In this document: in pieces, positions 52,769-62,149 of the stretch
Position numbering within the stretch: position 1 is the first letter of the stretch
How the letters are laid out: each line of letters opens with the position of its first letter
Source of the DNA: Desulfovibrio sp. Huiquan2017
GTDB lineage: Bacteria > Desulfobacterota > Desulfovibrionia > Desulfovibrionales > Desulfovibrionaceae
Assembly (NCBI RefSeq): GCF_017351175.1
Contig: NZ_JAFMPN010000002.1
Coordinates: 1 to 64,000, forward strand
Reading direction: 5' to 3'
DNA: 64,000 nucleotides
Program-made: the position numbers and the translations under genes
The notes under the pieces: generated by a model
What the model saw: the letters and a program-made list of their open reading frames with translations, nothing else
Told to the model about the DNA's origin: nothing
Database searches by the model: none

Positions 52769-53386
52769 ATGAGCCGATCAACCGTGCAGAGAATTTTGTT
52801 GGGAGCGGTCATCCCCCTGCTTATTTATTATGGGGGAACCCGGCTCGGCATGGCCATGGCGGGCGCCGCTGCCGCTGCGGTCTGGGGAATGGGCGTGGCG
52901 ACCTGGTATTTCCTCCGGGATAAGGAAGTGGACGGTTTTTCCGCCATCGGCGCGGCCTACTGCTTGGCTGAGTTGGCCGGGCTGGCGGCCACGCGGGACC
53001 CGGATTGGTACCTGCTCTCGCCCATCGTGTCGGACGCGGCCATGGGGGGCGTGTTTCTGGCATCCATGCTTTTCCGGCGGCCGTTGATTCAACTGCTGGC
53101 CGAACAGACCGCCGGGAAGGACGCCTTCCCCGATACCGTGCGTGAAAGCGGGTATTACCGTCCCTTGTGGCTCCGGTTGAGCGTGGTTTGGGGCGGTGCG
53201 TATTTTCTTCGGGCCCTGTGCCTGTGGATCGTCCTGAAGGGGTGGCCGCTGGAGGTCTACCTCGCGGCCAGGGTTGCCCTGGACTGGCCGGTGGTGGTCG
53301 CGTTGATCGCCTTGAGTTTTTGGTATCCGAAGCAATATTGGAGAAGACGGTTGCAGCCCGTCAAAGATGGCGAATATGGAGAATAG
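52769..53386 (+). CDS. Multi-pass membrane protein of unknown function (VC0807-like)
   Basis: 205 residues with about five or six hydrophobic segments, including ILLGAVIPLLIYYGGTRLGM near the N-terminus, LRLSVVWGGAYFLRALCLWI and VVVALIALSFWYP near the C-terminus. The layout recalls VC0807-family and septation-protein-A-like membrane proteins. No catalytic motif is visible. It ends 1 bp before xseB and is clearly part of that operon. Confidence 0.75.
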   Translation: MSRSTVQRILLGAVIPLLIYYGGTRLGMAMAGAAAAAVWGMGVATWYFLRDKEVDGFSAIGAAYCLAELAGLAATRDPDWYLLSPIVSDAAMGGVFLASMLFRRPLIQLLAEQTAGKDAFPDTVRESGYYRPLWLRLSVVWGGAYFLRALCLWIVLKGWPLEVYLAARVALDWPVVVALIALSFWYPKQYWRRRLQPVKDGEYGE

Positions 53387-53387
53387 C

Positions 53388-53630
53388 ATGGCAGCAACAA
53401 CCTTTGAGGATCGCCTGGAGCGGCTCAAACTCGTGGTGGAGAAGCTCGAACGCGGCGACCTGCCTCTTGAGGAGGGCGTGGCCCTGTACAAGGAGGGGCT
53501 TGAACTGGTCAAGGCGTGCGGCAGGCAGTTGGAGACCGCCCGGCACGAGGTCAAGATCGTGTCCGAAGGACTGATCCGCGAGTTCGACGCCCTTGAGGCG
53601 CTGGCGACGGACACGGAGGACGAACTGTGA
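53388..53630 (+). CDS. xseB: Exodeoxyribonuclease VII small subunit
   Basis: 80 residues with the family pattern FEDRLERLKLVVEKLERGDL followed by PLEEGVALYKEGLELVKAC. It forms the helical partner of XseA, whose gene lies about 2.7 kb upstream in the same run. The start at 53388 has GGAG at the right distance; two in-frame ATGs upstream overlap the preceding gene. The stop codon overlaps the GTG start of ispA. Confidence 0.95.
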   Translation: MAATTFEDRLERLKLVVEKLERGDLPLEEGVALYKEGLELVKACGRQLETARHEVKIVSEGLIREFDALEALATDTEDEL

Positions 53631-54520
53631 GTTTCAAAGAGAATCTGGGCCGCCGCGCTGCCGAGGTGGAGGCATATCTGGCCGGCTGCCTGCGCGACCG
53701 GGGCATCCCGCCACGGCTGCTGGCATCTATGGAATATTCCCTGCTGGCCGGGGGCAAGCGGCTGCGGCCCGTGCTGGTCCTGGCCTGGAACGGCCTGCTG
53801 GGCGGGGACGCGGACAAGGCCATGCCCTTTGCCGCCTCCATGGAGTGTATCCATACGTATTCGTTGATTCACGACGACCTGCCCGCCATGGATGACGATG
53901 ACCTGCGGCGCGGACGGCCGTCCAATCACAAGCAGTTCGACGAAGCGACGGCCATCCTGGCGGGCGATGGGCTGCTGACCGAGGCCTTTGTGCTCATGAC
54001 CGAGTCGTCCCTGACCAGGGGGCTCCCCCCGGGCCATGTGCTCCGGGCAATTTCGGTCCTGGCCCGGGCGGCCGGGTCGGGCGGCATGGTCGGCGGCCAG
54101 GCCGTGGACATGGAGCTGACCGGGCGTGTCGGGGTGCCGCTGGCGGAACTGAAAAAGATGCACGCCCTGAAGACCGGCGCTCTGCTGACCGCCGCCTGCG
54201 AGTGCGGGGCGATCCTGGCCGGGGCGGAAGAGGTTGACATCGACAATGCCCGCCGGTTCGGCCGCAAGATCGGCGTGGCCTTCCAGATCGTGGACGACAT
54301 CCTCGACGTGGTCGGCGATACCAAGACCCTGGGCAAGCCTGCGGGTAGCGATGAGGCCATGGGCAAGACCACCTACCCTTCGCTGCTGGGCCTGGACAAG
54401 AGCAAAACCCTGGCCCGTGAGTACGTGGACGAGGCCTTGACCAATTTATCCGGCTACTTCGGGGGCGAACAGGAGTTCTTGTGGCAGTTGGCCCGATACA
54501 TAGTGGACAGGGTGTATTGA
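53627..54520 (+). CDS. ispA: Geranylgeranyl/farnesyl diphosphate synthase (IspA-like)
   Basis: 297 residues. The first Asp-rich motif is HDDLPAMDDDDLRRGRPSNH near 85-100 and the second is QIVDDILDVVGD near 225. GGKRLRPVLVL near 40 binds diphosphate. Polyprenyl synthases of this size make C15 or C20 chains from DMAPP and IPP; the exact length cannot be read. GTG start overlaps the xseB stop codon (GTGA). dxs starts 21 bp downstream. Confidence 0.94.
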   Translation: MSFKENLGRRAAEVEAYLAGCLRDRGIPPRLLASMEYSLLAGGKRLRPVLVLAWNGLLGGDADKAMPFAASMECIHTYSLIHDDLPAMDDDDLRRGRPSNHKQFDEATAILAGDGLLTEAFVLMTESSLTRGLPPGHVLRAISVLARAAGSGGMVGGQAVDMELTGRVGVPLAELKKMHALKTGALLTAACECGAILAGAEEVDIDNARRFGRKIGVAFQIVDDILDVVGDTKTLGKPAGSDEAMGKTTYPSLLGLDKSKTLAREYVDEALTNLSGYFGGEQEFLWQLARYIVDRVY

Positions 54521-54541
54521 TTGCACTAGGATTTCTCCCCC

Positions 54542-56440
54542 ATGATCAAAGATCCGAAACAGACAGCCATCCTGTCCAAGATAAAAAAGCCCGGTGACGT
54601 TCGCGCCCTGGAAGGCGACCAGATGGAAACCCTGGCGCAGGAGCTGCGTGACATCATCATCAGCCAGGTTTCGGCTCACGGCGGGCACTTGGCTCCATCG
54701 CTGGGCACGGTCGAGCTGACGCTCGCCCTGTTCCGCTCCTTCGACCTCGAACGCGACAAGCTCGTCTGGGACGTGGGGCATCAGGCGTATGCCCACAAGC
54801 TGCTCACCGGCCGGGCGGACGCGTTCCACACCCTGCGCCAGAAGGGCGGTCTCAGCGGGTTCCCGCGCATGGTTGAATCGCCCTACGACCATTTCGGGGT
54901 GGGCCACTCGTCCACCTCCATCTCCGCCGCCCTGGGCATGGCCATGGCGCGCGACCTGAAGGGCGAGGATCATGAGGTGGTGGCCGTCATCGGCGACGGC
55001 TCCCTGACCGCCGGGCTGGCCTTCGAGGGCCTGAACCAGGCGGGCGACCTGGGCCGCAAGATGGTCGTGGTCCTGAACGACAATGAGATGTCCATTTCCA
55101 AGAACGTGGGCGCGCTGTCGCAGTTCCTGAGCCGCAAGATGACCACCCCGTTTTTGCAGCGGCTCAAGTCCGACGTGGAAGGGCTGCTGGCGACCATTCC
55201 CAAGATCGGCGGCGATCTGGCCGGATACGCCAAGCGCTACGGCGATTCGGTCAAGTCCTTCTTTACCCCGGGCATTCTGTTCGAGGCCTTTCATTTCACC
55301 TATGTGGGCCCCCTGGACGGGCACGACACGGCGACCATGGTCAAGGTCTTCGAAGAGGTCCAGAAGCTGAACAAGCCGGTGCTGGTCCACGTCATGACCA
55401 AGAAGGGCAAGGGATACGAGCCCGCCGAATCCGATCCGTCCCATTATCACGGGGTGGGCGAGTTCATCCCCGAGACTGGTTTGGCCCGCAAGTTCTCGGG
55501 CTCGGGCCTGCCGTCCTACACCGCCATCTTCGGATCCACCCTGTGCTCCCTGGCGGACAAGGACGACAAGATCATCGCCATCACCGCGGCCATGCCTGAA
55601 GGCACGGGCACGGAGTGTTTTCGAAAGAACCACCCGGAGCGGTTCGTGGACGTGGGCATCTGCGAACAGCACGCGGTGACCTTCGCCGCCGGATTGGCCA
55701 CCGAGGGGTACAAGCCCGCTGTGGCCATATATTCGACCTTCATGCAGCGGGCTTATGACCAGATCGTGCATGACGTCTGTCTGCAAAATCTGAATGTGAA
55801 TTTCTTCCTGGACCGTGGCGGACTGGTAGGCGAGGACGGGGCCACCCACCACGGGGCCTTCGACATGAGCTACCTGCGTCACATTCCGAATCTGGTGGTC
55901 ATGGCCCCCAAGGACGAGGCCGAGCTGGCCCGGATGATGGCCACGGCCTTTGCCTTCGATGGGCCGTGCGCGGTCCGCTATCCGCGCGGCACCGGGGTCG
56001 GGGCCAAGGTTTCGGACCATCCGAAGCGAATCGCCGTCGGCAAGGGCGAACTCATGCGTGACGGCACGGACGCCCTGATCGTGGCCATCGGCTCGCGGGT
56101 CTATCCGGCCGTGGAAGCGGCCATGGAGTTGGATGAGGCGGGCCTGAGCGTGGCGGTCTTCAACGCCCGTTTCGTCAAGCCCCTGCCCGAAAAGCAACTC
56201 CTGGAGCTGGCCGGCCGGTTCGACCATATCCTGTTGGTGGAGGAGAACGCCCTGGCCGGGGGCTTCGGCTCGGCCGTGCTGGAACTGCTGGCCGCGCATG
56301 ACGCCCTGGACGGCAAGCACGTCCGGCAACTCGGCCTTCCGGACGAGTTCGTGGAGCACGGCACCCAGAAGGAGCTGCGCCGTATGCTCGGTCTCGACAA
56401 GGACGGCATCAAGCAGGCCCTCGCCAAGCTCTGCGAATAA
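54542..56440 (+). CDS. dxs: 1-deoxy-D-xylulose-5-phosphate synthase
   Basis: 632 residues with standard domain order. The thiamine diphosphate site reads VIGDGSLTAGLAFEGLNQAG near 155, and the N-terminal HQAYAHKLLTGRAD near 80 is typical of Dxs. The second half contains EQHAVTFAAGLATEGYKPAV and DRGGLVGEDGATHHGAFDMS. The enzyme joins pyruvate and glyceraldehyde-3-phosphate to start the non-mevalonate pathway. It ends the xseA-to-dxs run and has its own terminator. Confidence 0.97.
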   Translation: MIKDPKQTAILSKIKKPGDVRALEGDQMETLAQELRDIIISQVSAHGGHLAPSLGTVELTLALFRSFDLERDKLVWDVGHQAYAHKLLTGRADAFHTLRQKGGLSGFPRMVESPYDHFGVGHSSTSISAALGMAMARDLKGEDHEVVAVIGDGSLTAGLAFEGLNQAGDLGRKMVVVLNDNEMSISKNVGALSQFLSRKMTTPFLQRLKSDVEGLLATIPKIGGDLAGYAKRYGDSVKSFFTPGILFEAFHFTYVGPLDGHDTATMVKVFEEVQKLNKPVLVHVMTKKGKGYEPAESDPSHYHGVGEFIPETGLARKFSGSGLPSYTAIFGSTLCSLADKDDKIIAITAAMPEGTGTECFRKNHPERFVDVGICEQHAVTFAAGLATEGYKPAVAIYSTFMQRAYDQIVHDVCLQNLNVNFFLDRGGLVGEDGATHHGAFDMSYLRHIPNLVVMAPKDEAELARMMATAFAFDGPCAVRYPRGTGVGAKVSDHPKRIAVGKGELMRDGTDALIVAIGSRVYPAVEAAMELDEAGLSVAVFNARFVKPLPEKQLLELAGRFDHILLVEENALAGGFGSAVLELLAAHDALDGKHVRQLGLPDEFVEHGTQKELRRMLGLDKDGIKQALAKLCE

Positions 56441-56467
56441 ACGCCGCATTTCCTGCCGCACGCTGCA

Positions 56468-56504
56468 AGCGCATCGCCTCGGGTCGAGGCCGGTGCGCTT
56501 TTTT
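56468..56504 (+). terminator. Rho-independent terminator after dxs
   Basis: GCGCATCGCCTCG pairs with CGAGGCCGGTGCGC across a GGT loop with a small internal mismatch, followed by TTTTTT. It starts 28 bp after the stop codon. Confidence 0.85.
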
Positions 56505-56862
56505 CTTGGGGCATATGTCGTTGCCGTCTTTTTCGCGGGTGAAAAGTCGCTGAGCGGGACAGGACCGTGCCGCAGGCGAAAAGAGGATGCAAGGGAGGCG
56601 GCCCTTGCCCGTCGCCGCCGGACTCGCCGGAATCTCGCCGCAAAGCGGCTTGCAATGGCTGATGTTTCTTTTCAGGGGGTTGATGGGAGATTTTTTTTCG
56701 GGCGCACTCGGAGACGGGCCGGGTTTTCGCTCGGCCTGATGGATTCGCCCGTTGTCGGGCGGGCGTCGGGGAATTCGGGAAGGAAAGGGCGGGAGAGCGG
56801 GGCAGGAGAGGGACGCCCCTTTTCAGGGAGGGCGGCTCTCCCCTGCCCCCGGCCGCGTCGCA
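56505..56862. other. Intergenic region between convergent dxs and ychJ units
   Basis: 358 bp with no gene or codon signal. It is purine-rich with several short G-runs. The only clear structure is an inverted repeat, GGGGCAGGAGAGG (56799-56811) with CTCTCCCCTGCCCC (56836-56849), which could end ychJ transcription on the minus strand although it has no T-run. Confidence 0.5.
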
Positions 56863-57351
56863 TCAGCGTCCGCAGCACTTCTTGTATTTTTTGCCCGAGC
56901 CGCAGGGACAGGGGTCGTTGCGGCCGATCTTGGGTTCCTTGCGGATGGGCGGCCCGGCGACCATCTGGCCATCCACATAGAGCCACTTGCCGTCCACGAA
57001 GTGGAAGCGGCTGCGTTCGCGGTGTTTTTGATTCTCGCCGTCGATGGCGTACTCGGCGGTAAATTCCACGATGCCCGCCTCGTCGCCTTGCAGGCCCGCC
57101 CAGGTATCGTGGACGGTCAACCCCAGCCACTCGGCGGTTTCGGCCCACTTGCGCACGGATTCTTCGTCGTGGTCCTCGAGGGCCTCGGGAGCGAGACTCT
57201 CCTTGAGATAGTCGAGTTCATTGAGCACGTAGGCGCTGTAACGGGCGCGCATGACCGCTTCGGCGGTGGGCGCAACGGCCTCGCCGGAGATATAGGGGCC
57301 GCAGCACTTGGCCAGTTCCAGGCCGGAGCCGCAGGGACATTCTTGGGACAT
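56863..57351 (-). CDS. ychJ: YchJ-family protein with two SEC-C zinc motifs
   Basis: 162 residues. An SEC-C motif lies at each end: [14 protein letters not shown] near 5-18 and [16 protein letters not shown] at the C-terminus. Between them is an NTF2-like domain ([20 protein letters not shown]). SEC-C motifs bind zinc, and in SecA they contact SecB and ribosomes; the role of YchJ itself is unknown. The start at 57351 follows GGGAGG. Confidence 0.93.
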   Translation of the reverse strand: MSQECPCGSGLELAKCCGPYISGEAVAPTAEAVMRARYSAYVLNELDYLKESLAPEALEDHDEESVRKWAETAEWLGLTVHDTWAGLQGDEAGIVEFTAEYAIDGENQKHRERSRFHFVDGKWLYVDGQMVAGPPIRKEPKIGRNDPCPCGSGKKYKKCCGR

Positions 57352-57451
57352 GGGTACCTCCCTTGGTTTGGTCAGCGGATTGTAGAGAAAACCGTCCTGC
57401 TGTCAATGAGTAAGCGCTTGCCCCGGACGGCGCGGCATGGCACCTTGCGGC

Positions 57452-57880
57452 ATGCTTCGTATCACCGAGACCGTTTCCATCCCCGAAAGCGAACTGCGCT
57501 TCACCGCCTGCCGCAGTTCCGGCCCCGGCGGCCAGCACGTCAACACCACGGACACGCGCGTGACGCTCCTGTTCGACGTGGCAGGTTCCCCGAGCCTGAC
57601 CGAATTGCAGAAGGTGGCGATCCGGGGCAAGCTCCGGCGGCGCATGGACAAGCACGGCGTGCTCCAGGTGACCAGCCAGATGTTCCGCAGCCAGAAGACC
57701 AACAAGGAATCGGCCGTGGACCGCTTTGTGGAGTTGATGCAGTGGGCGCTCAAGCCGGTCGTTCCGCGCAAGGAGACCCGGGTGCCCCGGTCGGCCAAGC
57801 GCCGGAGGCTGGAACGCAAGAAGCGCACGGGCCAACGCAAGCGCGAGCGCAAGACGCCCGATGTGCGCGGGGAATACTAG
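57452..57880 (+). CDS. arfB: Alternative ribosome-rescue factor (peptidyl-tRNA hydrolase ArfB)
   Basis: 142 residues. The catalytic GGQ (26-28) lies in SSGPGGQHVNTTDTRV, and the C-terminal tail is highly basic (SAKRRRLERKKRTGQRKRER), as needed to enter the empty mRNA channel of stalled ribosomes. Length and tail distinguish it from full release factors. The ATG at 57452 (MLRITETVSIPE) is the family start; an upstream ATG would add five residues. Confidence 0.95.
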   Translation: MLRITETVSIPESELRFTACRSSGPGGQHVNTTDTRVTLLFDVAGSPSLTELQKVAIRGKLRRRMDKHGVLQVTSQMFRSQKTNKESAVDRFVELMQWALKPVVPRKETRVPRSAKRRRLERKKRTGQRKRERKTPDVRGEY

Positions 57881-58046
57881 TCTTTTGCGGGGCATTGCTG
57901 TCCCGGCCGCGAAAAAACGTTTCTGAAGACGCTGCTCGGGCGGTCCTTCCCGCAACCGCTGGTTGCCGCTCTGGGCATGGCGCAGTCCGGGGACGCATCG
58001 GGCGCTTCCGGAATTTCGGCAGGTTTGGAACGGTGGGCGGGGGAGG

Positions 58047-58661
58047 CTAGGTCAGGCCGAGCTCTTCCAGGGCAAGATACAGTTCGCGGCTGATCCAGGC
58101 GTCGGTGGCGGCATAGAAAATCTGCTGGCGGGAGAGCTTGTCTTTGGCCCAGTTGGAGCATTGGGCGGACTTGGAGATGCGGAAGCCGAGCAGGTTGGCG
58201 GCCATATTGCGCAGGCCGTGGGTCTGGAGATTGTACTTGGCCGTGATGGTGGAGAGATCCACGAAGCCGCTCGGCTTGAACCGGGCGTGCTTTTGCAATC
58301 CCAGAATGTCGTCGCGCACGGCCACGCCGGTCTTGAGGATGCGCCGATCGGCCAGGATGTCGCAAACCCCCTTTGCCAGGGGCAGGACGCCCAACTGGAA
58401 AACATAGGCGCAGTCGGCCGTGGCCAGTTGGAGTAAGGACGGCGGGCCAGGCTTTTTGCCTTTTTTGAATACAGGCCGGGTCTCGGTGTCGAAGCCGAGC
58501 AGGGAGGACGCGCGCATGCCCTCCAAGGCTTCCTCCAGATCGGATTCGCTGCGAACGACCTTGATATCCCCTTCGTAGCGGCGAAGGGGCATGTCGTTGA
58601 TTTCTTCCTTGGTGAAGGCCCGAAGATACTGTTGCGGGATGTCGAGGCTGTCCGTAGTCAT
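58047..58661 (-). CDS. DEDD-family 3'-5' exonuclease (RNase D-like)
   Basis: 204 residues with one exonuclease domain. Motif I is LLGFDTETRPVFKKGKKPGP (Asp-Glu pair), motif II lies around ILKTGVAVRDDILGLQK and motif III is FYAATDAWISRELYL with Tyr five residues before the Asp (DEDDy). RNase D has extra HRDC domains that are missing here, so this is a stand-alone domain similar to small proofreading-like exonucleases. DNA or RNA preference is unknown. No partner gene is adjacent. Confidence 0.88.
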   Translation of the reverse strand: MTTDSLDIPQQYLRAFTKEEINDMPLRRYEGDIKVVRSESDLEEALEGMRASSLLGFDTETRPVFKKGKKPGPPSLLQLATADCAYVFQLGVLPLAKGVCDILADRRILKTGVAVRDDILGLQKHARFKPSGFVDLSTITAKYNLQTHGLRNMAANLLGFRISKSAQCSNWAKDKLSRQQIFYAATDAWISRELYLALEELGLT

Positions 58662-58924
58662 TAAGGTACTTGGTGAGTTAAAAAGTTTGAGGGATCGTTG
58701 TACATTCCCGCAACTTCGTCAAGTACAAGGTGAAGCATCCTTCGGGAACCTTTTCGGCGGGCTTGCCGTTTCCTGTCGGTGTGCGGGGCGAGTTGGGGAG
58801 GGCGCCGGAATCACGGAAGAAAAAGCGCCGTCGGCGGCTGGACCATCCTGCGTTTTGCTGAACGCGGTCGATCCGGCCGTCCGTTGCCGATCCCGAACGC
58901 CCTGCCGATCCCGTGGAGCGCGGC

Positions 58925-59584
58925 CTAGTCGTGACGGAACATGTCCTGCGAACAGGGAGAGATGTTCTTGCGCCACCAATAGGCTCCGCTGCATGCCTCC
59001 GAGGCTGGAATCGTCCCATTGAGGTGATTGTAGCGGTTGACGTTGTCCACGAACTGACGCTGGGTTTCCTTTTCGATGCTGTCAATGGCGTCGGCCAGCT
59101 TGACCGAACCGTCCTTGACGCCGGGCAGGACCTTGCTCATCGCCGTGGTGATGTACCGCTGGGACGAGTTGGCGTCCAGGAACTTGTCGAAGGCCTTGAG
59201 CGTGGCGTCCGTGTCGCCCTTGCGCCCCTGGGCCAGGGCGGTGAACAGGGCGGCGTCCCAGATCTTGTCTTTTTTGCCCTGGGCCTGGGTCAGGGTCTTG
59301 ATGCACAGATCGTAGTCCCCGGCGAAGTACATGGAGATGCCCGCCTTGACCCGGGTGGACTGGAACCGCATGGTTCGCTCCTGGGGATCCTTTTGCAGGG
59401 CCGCGGCATAGGCCTGGGCCGAGGCCGTGAAGTATTCCTCGGCCTTGGGATTGTTGCGGGTGACGTAGACGCGCCAGGCGCGTTCGAAATTGCGGTCGCC
59501 GGTGTAGACCGAGTCCGCCAGGGCGGGCAGGGCCAAGGCCAGGATGGTCAGGGCGCTTAAAAGCGGGATCAGTTGTTTGCGCAT
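58925..59584 (-). CDS. Secreted TPR-like protein of unknown function
   Basis: 219 residues with a signal peptide (cleavage near PALA, 23). The mature part is helical with TPR-like repeats (YFTASAQAYAAALQKDPQER, MYFAGDYDLCIKTLTQA). The C-terminus contains two cysteines (EACSGAYWWRKNISPCSQDM) that could form a disulfide. No family is recognised. It lies 18 bp downstream of another unknown gene on the same strand and is probably co-transcribed with it. Confidence 0.72.
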   Translation of the reverse strand: MRKQLIPLLSALTILALALPALADSVYTGDRNFERAWRVYVTRNNPKAEEYFTASAQAYAAALQKDPQERTMRFQSTRVKAGISMYFAGDYDLCIKTLTQAQGKKDKIWDAALFTALAQGRKGDTDATLKAFDKFLDANSSQRYITTAMSKVLPGVKDGSVKLADAIDSIEKETQRQFVDNVNRYNHLNGTIPASEACSGAYWWRKNISPCSQDMFRHD

Positions 59585-59602
59585 TGGGGGAAGTCTCCTT
59601 GT

Positions 59603-60349
59603 TCAGGACAGATACGTCCTGGCTATGCGGAAAATGTCGTCGTAAGCGGTTTTGTTGCGGATGGCCAGGGCCATTTCCAGGGCCATATCCATTTTGCGGC
59701 CGGTTTCGGTCATGACCCGGTCCCGGATGCTCTCCAGGTGGTTGGCCAGGAAATCGGCCTCGAAATTGTCGATGGCCAGGGATATGCCTTCGGAAAAGAA
59801 CCGCGAGCCGAGATAGGGGATGAACCGTTCCAGGTTCCGCCGCCCTTCGCGGCGGGCATACATGACGAAAAAGAGCAGCTTGACCAGCAGCCGGTCGGCC
59901 TTGAGCTTGTGGTCCACCGAGAGCAGGATGTTCAGGTCCACGCCCCGGGGCTTGAGGGCGTCGAACATGGCCGTTGCCATGTCGAAGGCGCGGTCCTCGG
60001 TCATCAGCGGGTGGGCGAACTTGGAGTCCATGCGCACCAGGGTGATGCGCGGATTTTCGCCCGAGGCGATGGCGTAGATGGCCAGGCGCATGAGGTCGAT
60101 TTTGGTCCGGTAGTCGTCCATGAGGATGTCCCGCTTGGCCTGGGCCAGCCGCCGGACCAGGGGGATGTCCAGAGCGGAGAAGACCGTTTCGAGCAGGTGC
60201 AGGATGTACGGCTCGGAGGTGGCCGCGATCTCCTCGTCCAGGATGTCGCGGCCCTTGCGCGCGTCCATGATCTTCTTGATGGACAGCCAATAGGCGGCCA
60301 GCCCCTCAACGGGCATTTCCAATATGTCGAGTTCCTGTGGCTTCTGCAT
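59603..60349 (-). CDS. Cytoplasmic helical protein of unknown function
   Basis: 248 residues, almost entirely predicted helix, rich in Arg, Asp and Leu, with no signal peptide or membrane segment. The start at 60349 (MQKPQELDILEMP) follows a GGA; the longer open frame overlaps the promoter region of lgt. Features such as RFIPYLGSRFFSEGISLAID and DMALEMALAIRNKTAYDDIF do not match any family I know. It precedes the secreted TPR-like gene by 18 bp and is divergent from lgt. Confidence 0.72.
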   Translation of the reverse strand: MQKPQELDILEMPVEGLAAYWLSIKKIMDARKGRDILDEEIAATSEPYILHLLETVFSALDIPLVRRLAQAKRDILMDDYRTKIDLMRLAIYAIASGENPRITLVRMDSKFAHPLMTEDRAFDMATAMFDALKPRGVDLNILLSVDHKLKADRLLVKLLFFVMYARREGRRNLERFIPYLGSRFFSEGISLAIDNFEADFLANHLESIRDRVMTETGRKMDMALEMALAIRNKTAYDDIFRIARTYLS

Positions 60350-60469
60350 GGCGGTCCGCTTTGGGCTTGACGGGGCGATGGAAAAAAAGACACCCTGTTC
60401 GTCGTTGTTCAGCGTATCCGATTTTTTGAGGAAAACCAATACGGTCCTTGCCCACGGAGCCCTTTTCCC

Positions 60470-61252
60470 ATGCTTAATTATCCCCAATTCGATCCGGTCA
60501 TGATTTCCCTCGGCCCGCTGGAACTGCGCTGGTATGGCATGATGTACGTTTTCGGCATCCTGTCCGGTTGGCTGCTGGGGCGCTATCGGGCGGCCAAGCC
60601 GTGGAACAAGATGACCCCCGAGCGCATGGACGACTTTCTCACCTGGGCCATCCTCGGCGTGGTCCTGGGCGGGCGCATCGGGTATGTCCTGTTCTACAAC
60701 CCCTCATTCTATTTGGCCAATCCGCTCAAGGTGTTTGCGGTCTGGGAAGGGGGCATGTCCTTCCACGGCGGCTGTCTCGGCGTGCTTCTGGTCTGCTGGC
60801 TGTTCGGCCGGTCCCACGACATGACCTTCCTTGAGGTGGGCGACTTCGTCTCGCCGCTGGTCCCGCCGGGTTTGTTCTTCGGACGCATCGGCAACTTCAT
60901 CAACGGCGAGTTGTGGGGCCGTTACACGGACTTGCCTTGGGCCATGCCGTTCCCGGGCGCCGGAGGATTGCCGCGCCATCCCTCGCAGCTTTACGAGGCC
61001 GCGCTGGAAGGGGTGCTCCTGTTCATCATCGTCTGGGTTTACTCGGCCAAGCCGCGTCCCAAGGGGTGCGTGGGCGCGCTCTTTCTGCTGGGCTACGGCG
61101 CGTTCCGCTTCTTGGTGGAGTTCGCCCGCGAGCCGGACCGGCAGCTCGGTTTCGTGGCCCTGCATTGGATGTCCATGGGCCAGGTGCTTTGCCTGCCCAT
61201 GATACTGTTCGGCGCGGGCTGGTTGATTTGGTCTTACCGCAAGTCAGTGTAA
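60470..61252 (+). CDS. lgt: Prolipoprotein diacylglyceryl transferase
   Basis: 260 residues with about seven membrane helices. The Lgt signature reads [20 protein letters not shown] near 140-160, with the conserved HGG in [12 protein letters not shown] near 100 and [11 protein letters not shown] near 170. The enzyme transfers diacylglyceryl from phosphatidylglycerol to the lipobox cysteine. Its 3' end overlaps the convergent cyclotransferase-like gene by 9 bp. Confidence 0.97.
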   Translation: MLNYPQFDPVMISLGPLELRWYGMMYVFGILSGWLLGRYRAAKPWNKMTPERMDDFLTWAILGVVLGGRIGYVLFYNPSFYLANPLKVFAVWEGGMSFHGGCLGVLLVCWLFGRSHDMTFLEVGDFVSPLVPPGLFFGRIGNFINGELWGRYTDLPWAMPFPGAGGLPRHPSQLYEAALEGVLLFIIVWVYSAKPRPKGCVGALFLLGYGAFRFLVEFAREPDRQLGFVALHWMSMGQVLCLPMILFGAGWLIWSYRKSV

Positions 61253-62074
61253 TTTCGGGACTTCGATTTCAAACAACCGATTCCAGTGCTTGCCGGTGAC
61301 GAAGAGACGGCTGGTGGCCGGGTCATAGGCGATGCCGTTTGCCACGCCCGATTTTGGGGCCAGCCGCTTGCGCAGGGATGTGAGGTCCAGCCATGCGCGG
61401 ACTTCGCCGTCGGTCATGTCGATGATCGCCACCCTGTCCGACTTCCATATGTTGGCGTAGAGCAATTTCCCCACGAATTCCAGCTCGTTGAGCAGACGTA
61501 CCGGACGCCCCTCATCGGTCACGGGCAGTTCGCCGACCTTGGCGAAGGTCTTGGGATCGCGCCATTCCAATCGGGATTCGCCGGTGGACATGACGAACCG
61601 CGAGCCGTCGAAGACCAAACCCCATCCCTGCGTGGCCTCGCTGGCGGCCCGGTAGGCGAACCGGCCTGCGGGCTTCAGGTCCCGCAGGGTATAGACCAGG
61701 CCGATGCCCGATTTCCAGGTGAGCATGCGCAGGGTTTTGCCTTGGGGCGCGATGCCCTCGGCGAACAGCTCGGGGGCGATTGGTACGGTTTTCAGGCGGC
61801 GTCCGGTCCCGGGGGCCACCATGGTCAGGAACGAGCGTCCGTAACCGCCCGAGGATTCATAAAAGACGCCGTCCAGGAGGAAAAGCCCCTGGGTGGAGGT
61901 CTCGGTGTCGTGGGCGTATTCGGCTAGCACCCGGCAGGGGATGACCGGGGTTGCGGCCCGCGCTGGGGCGGCCGCTGCGATCAGGATCGCGAAGAGCAGG
62001 CAGAGGGGGCCCAACGGGCGCGGGAGCGGGGCCAGGGAGAAAACGGAGGAGCGGACAGTGACATTCGGGGACAT
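61244..62074 (-). CDS. Glutamine cyclotransferase-like secreted beta-propeller protein
   Basis: 276 residues from the ATG at 62074, chosen for its GGGGAGCA site; an upstream ATG would add 24 residues. After an N-terminal signal or anchor (about 20-40) comes a beta-propeller: [74 protein letters not shown] and [20 protein letters not shown], as in plant-type glutaminyl-peptide cyclotransferases. These turn N-terminal Gln into pyroglutamate. It lies 75 bp downstream of the TetR-type regulator gene on the same strand. Confidence 0.9.
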   Translation of the reverse strand: MSPNVTVRSSVFSLAPLPRPLGPLCLLFAILIAAAAPARAATPVIPCRVLAEYAHDTETSTQGLFLLDGVFYESSGGYGRSFLTMVAPGTGRRLKTVPIAPELFAEGIAPQGKTLRMLTWKSGIGLVYTLRDLKPAGRFAYRAASEATQGWGLVFDGSRFVMSTGESRLEWRDPKTFAKVGELPVTDEGRPVRLLNELEFVGKLLYANIWKSDRVAIIDMTDGEVRAWLDLTSLRKRLAPKSGVANGIAYDPATSRLFVTGKHWNRLFEIEVPKLH

Positions 62075-62149
62075 TGCTCCCCGCTCCAGGGGGAAGTGCG
62101 CGGAAAACCGGTGCATGGTCACGGGAGGGTGTCCGGTTGGCCGCACGCC

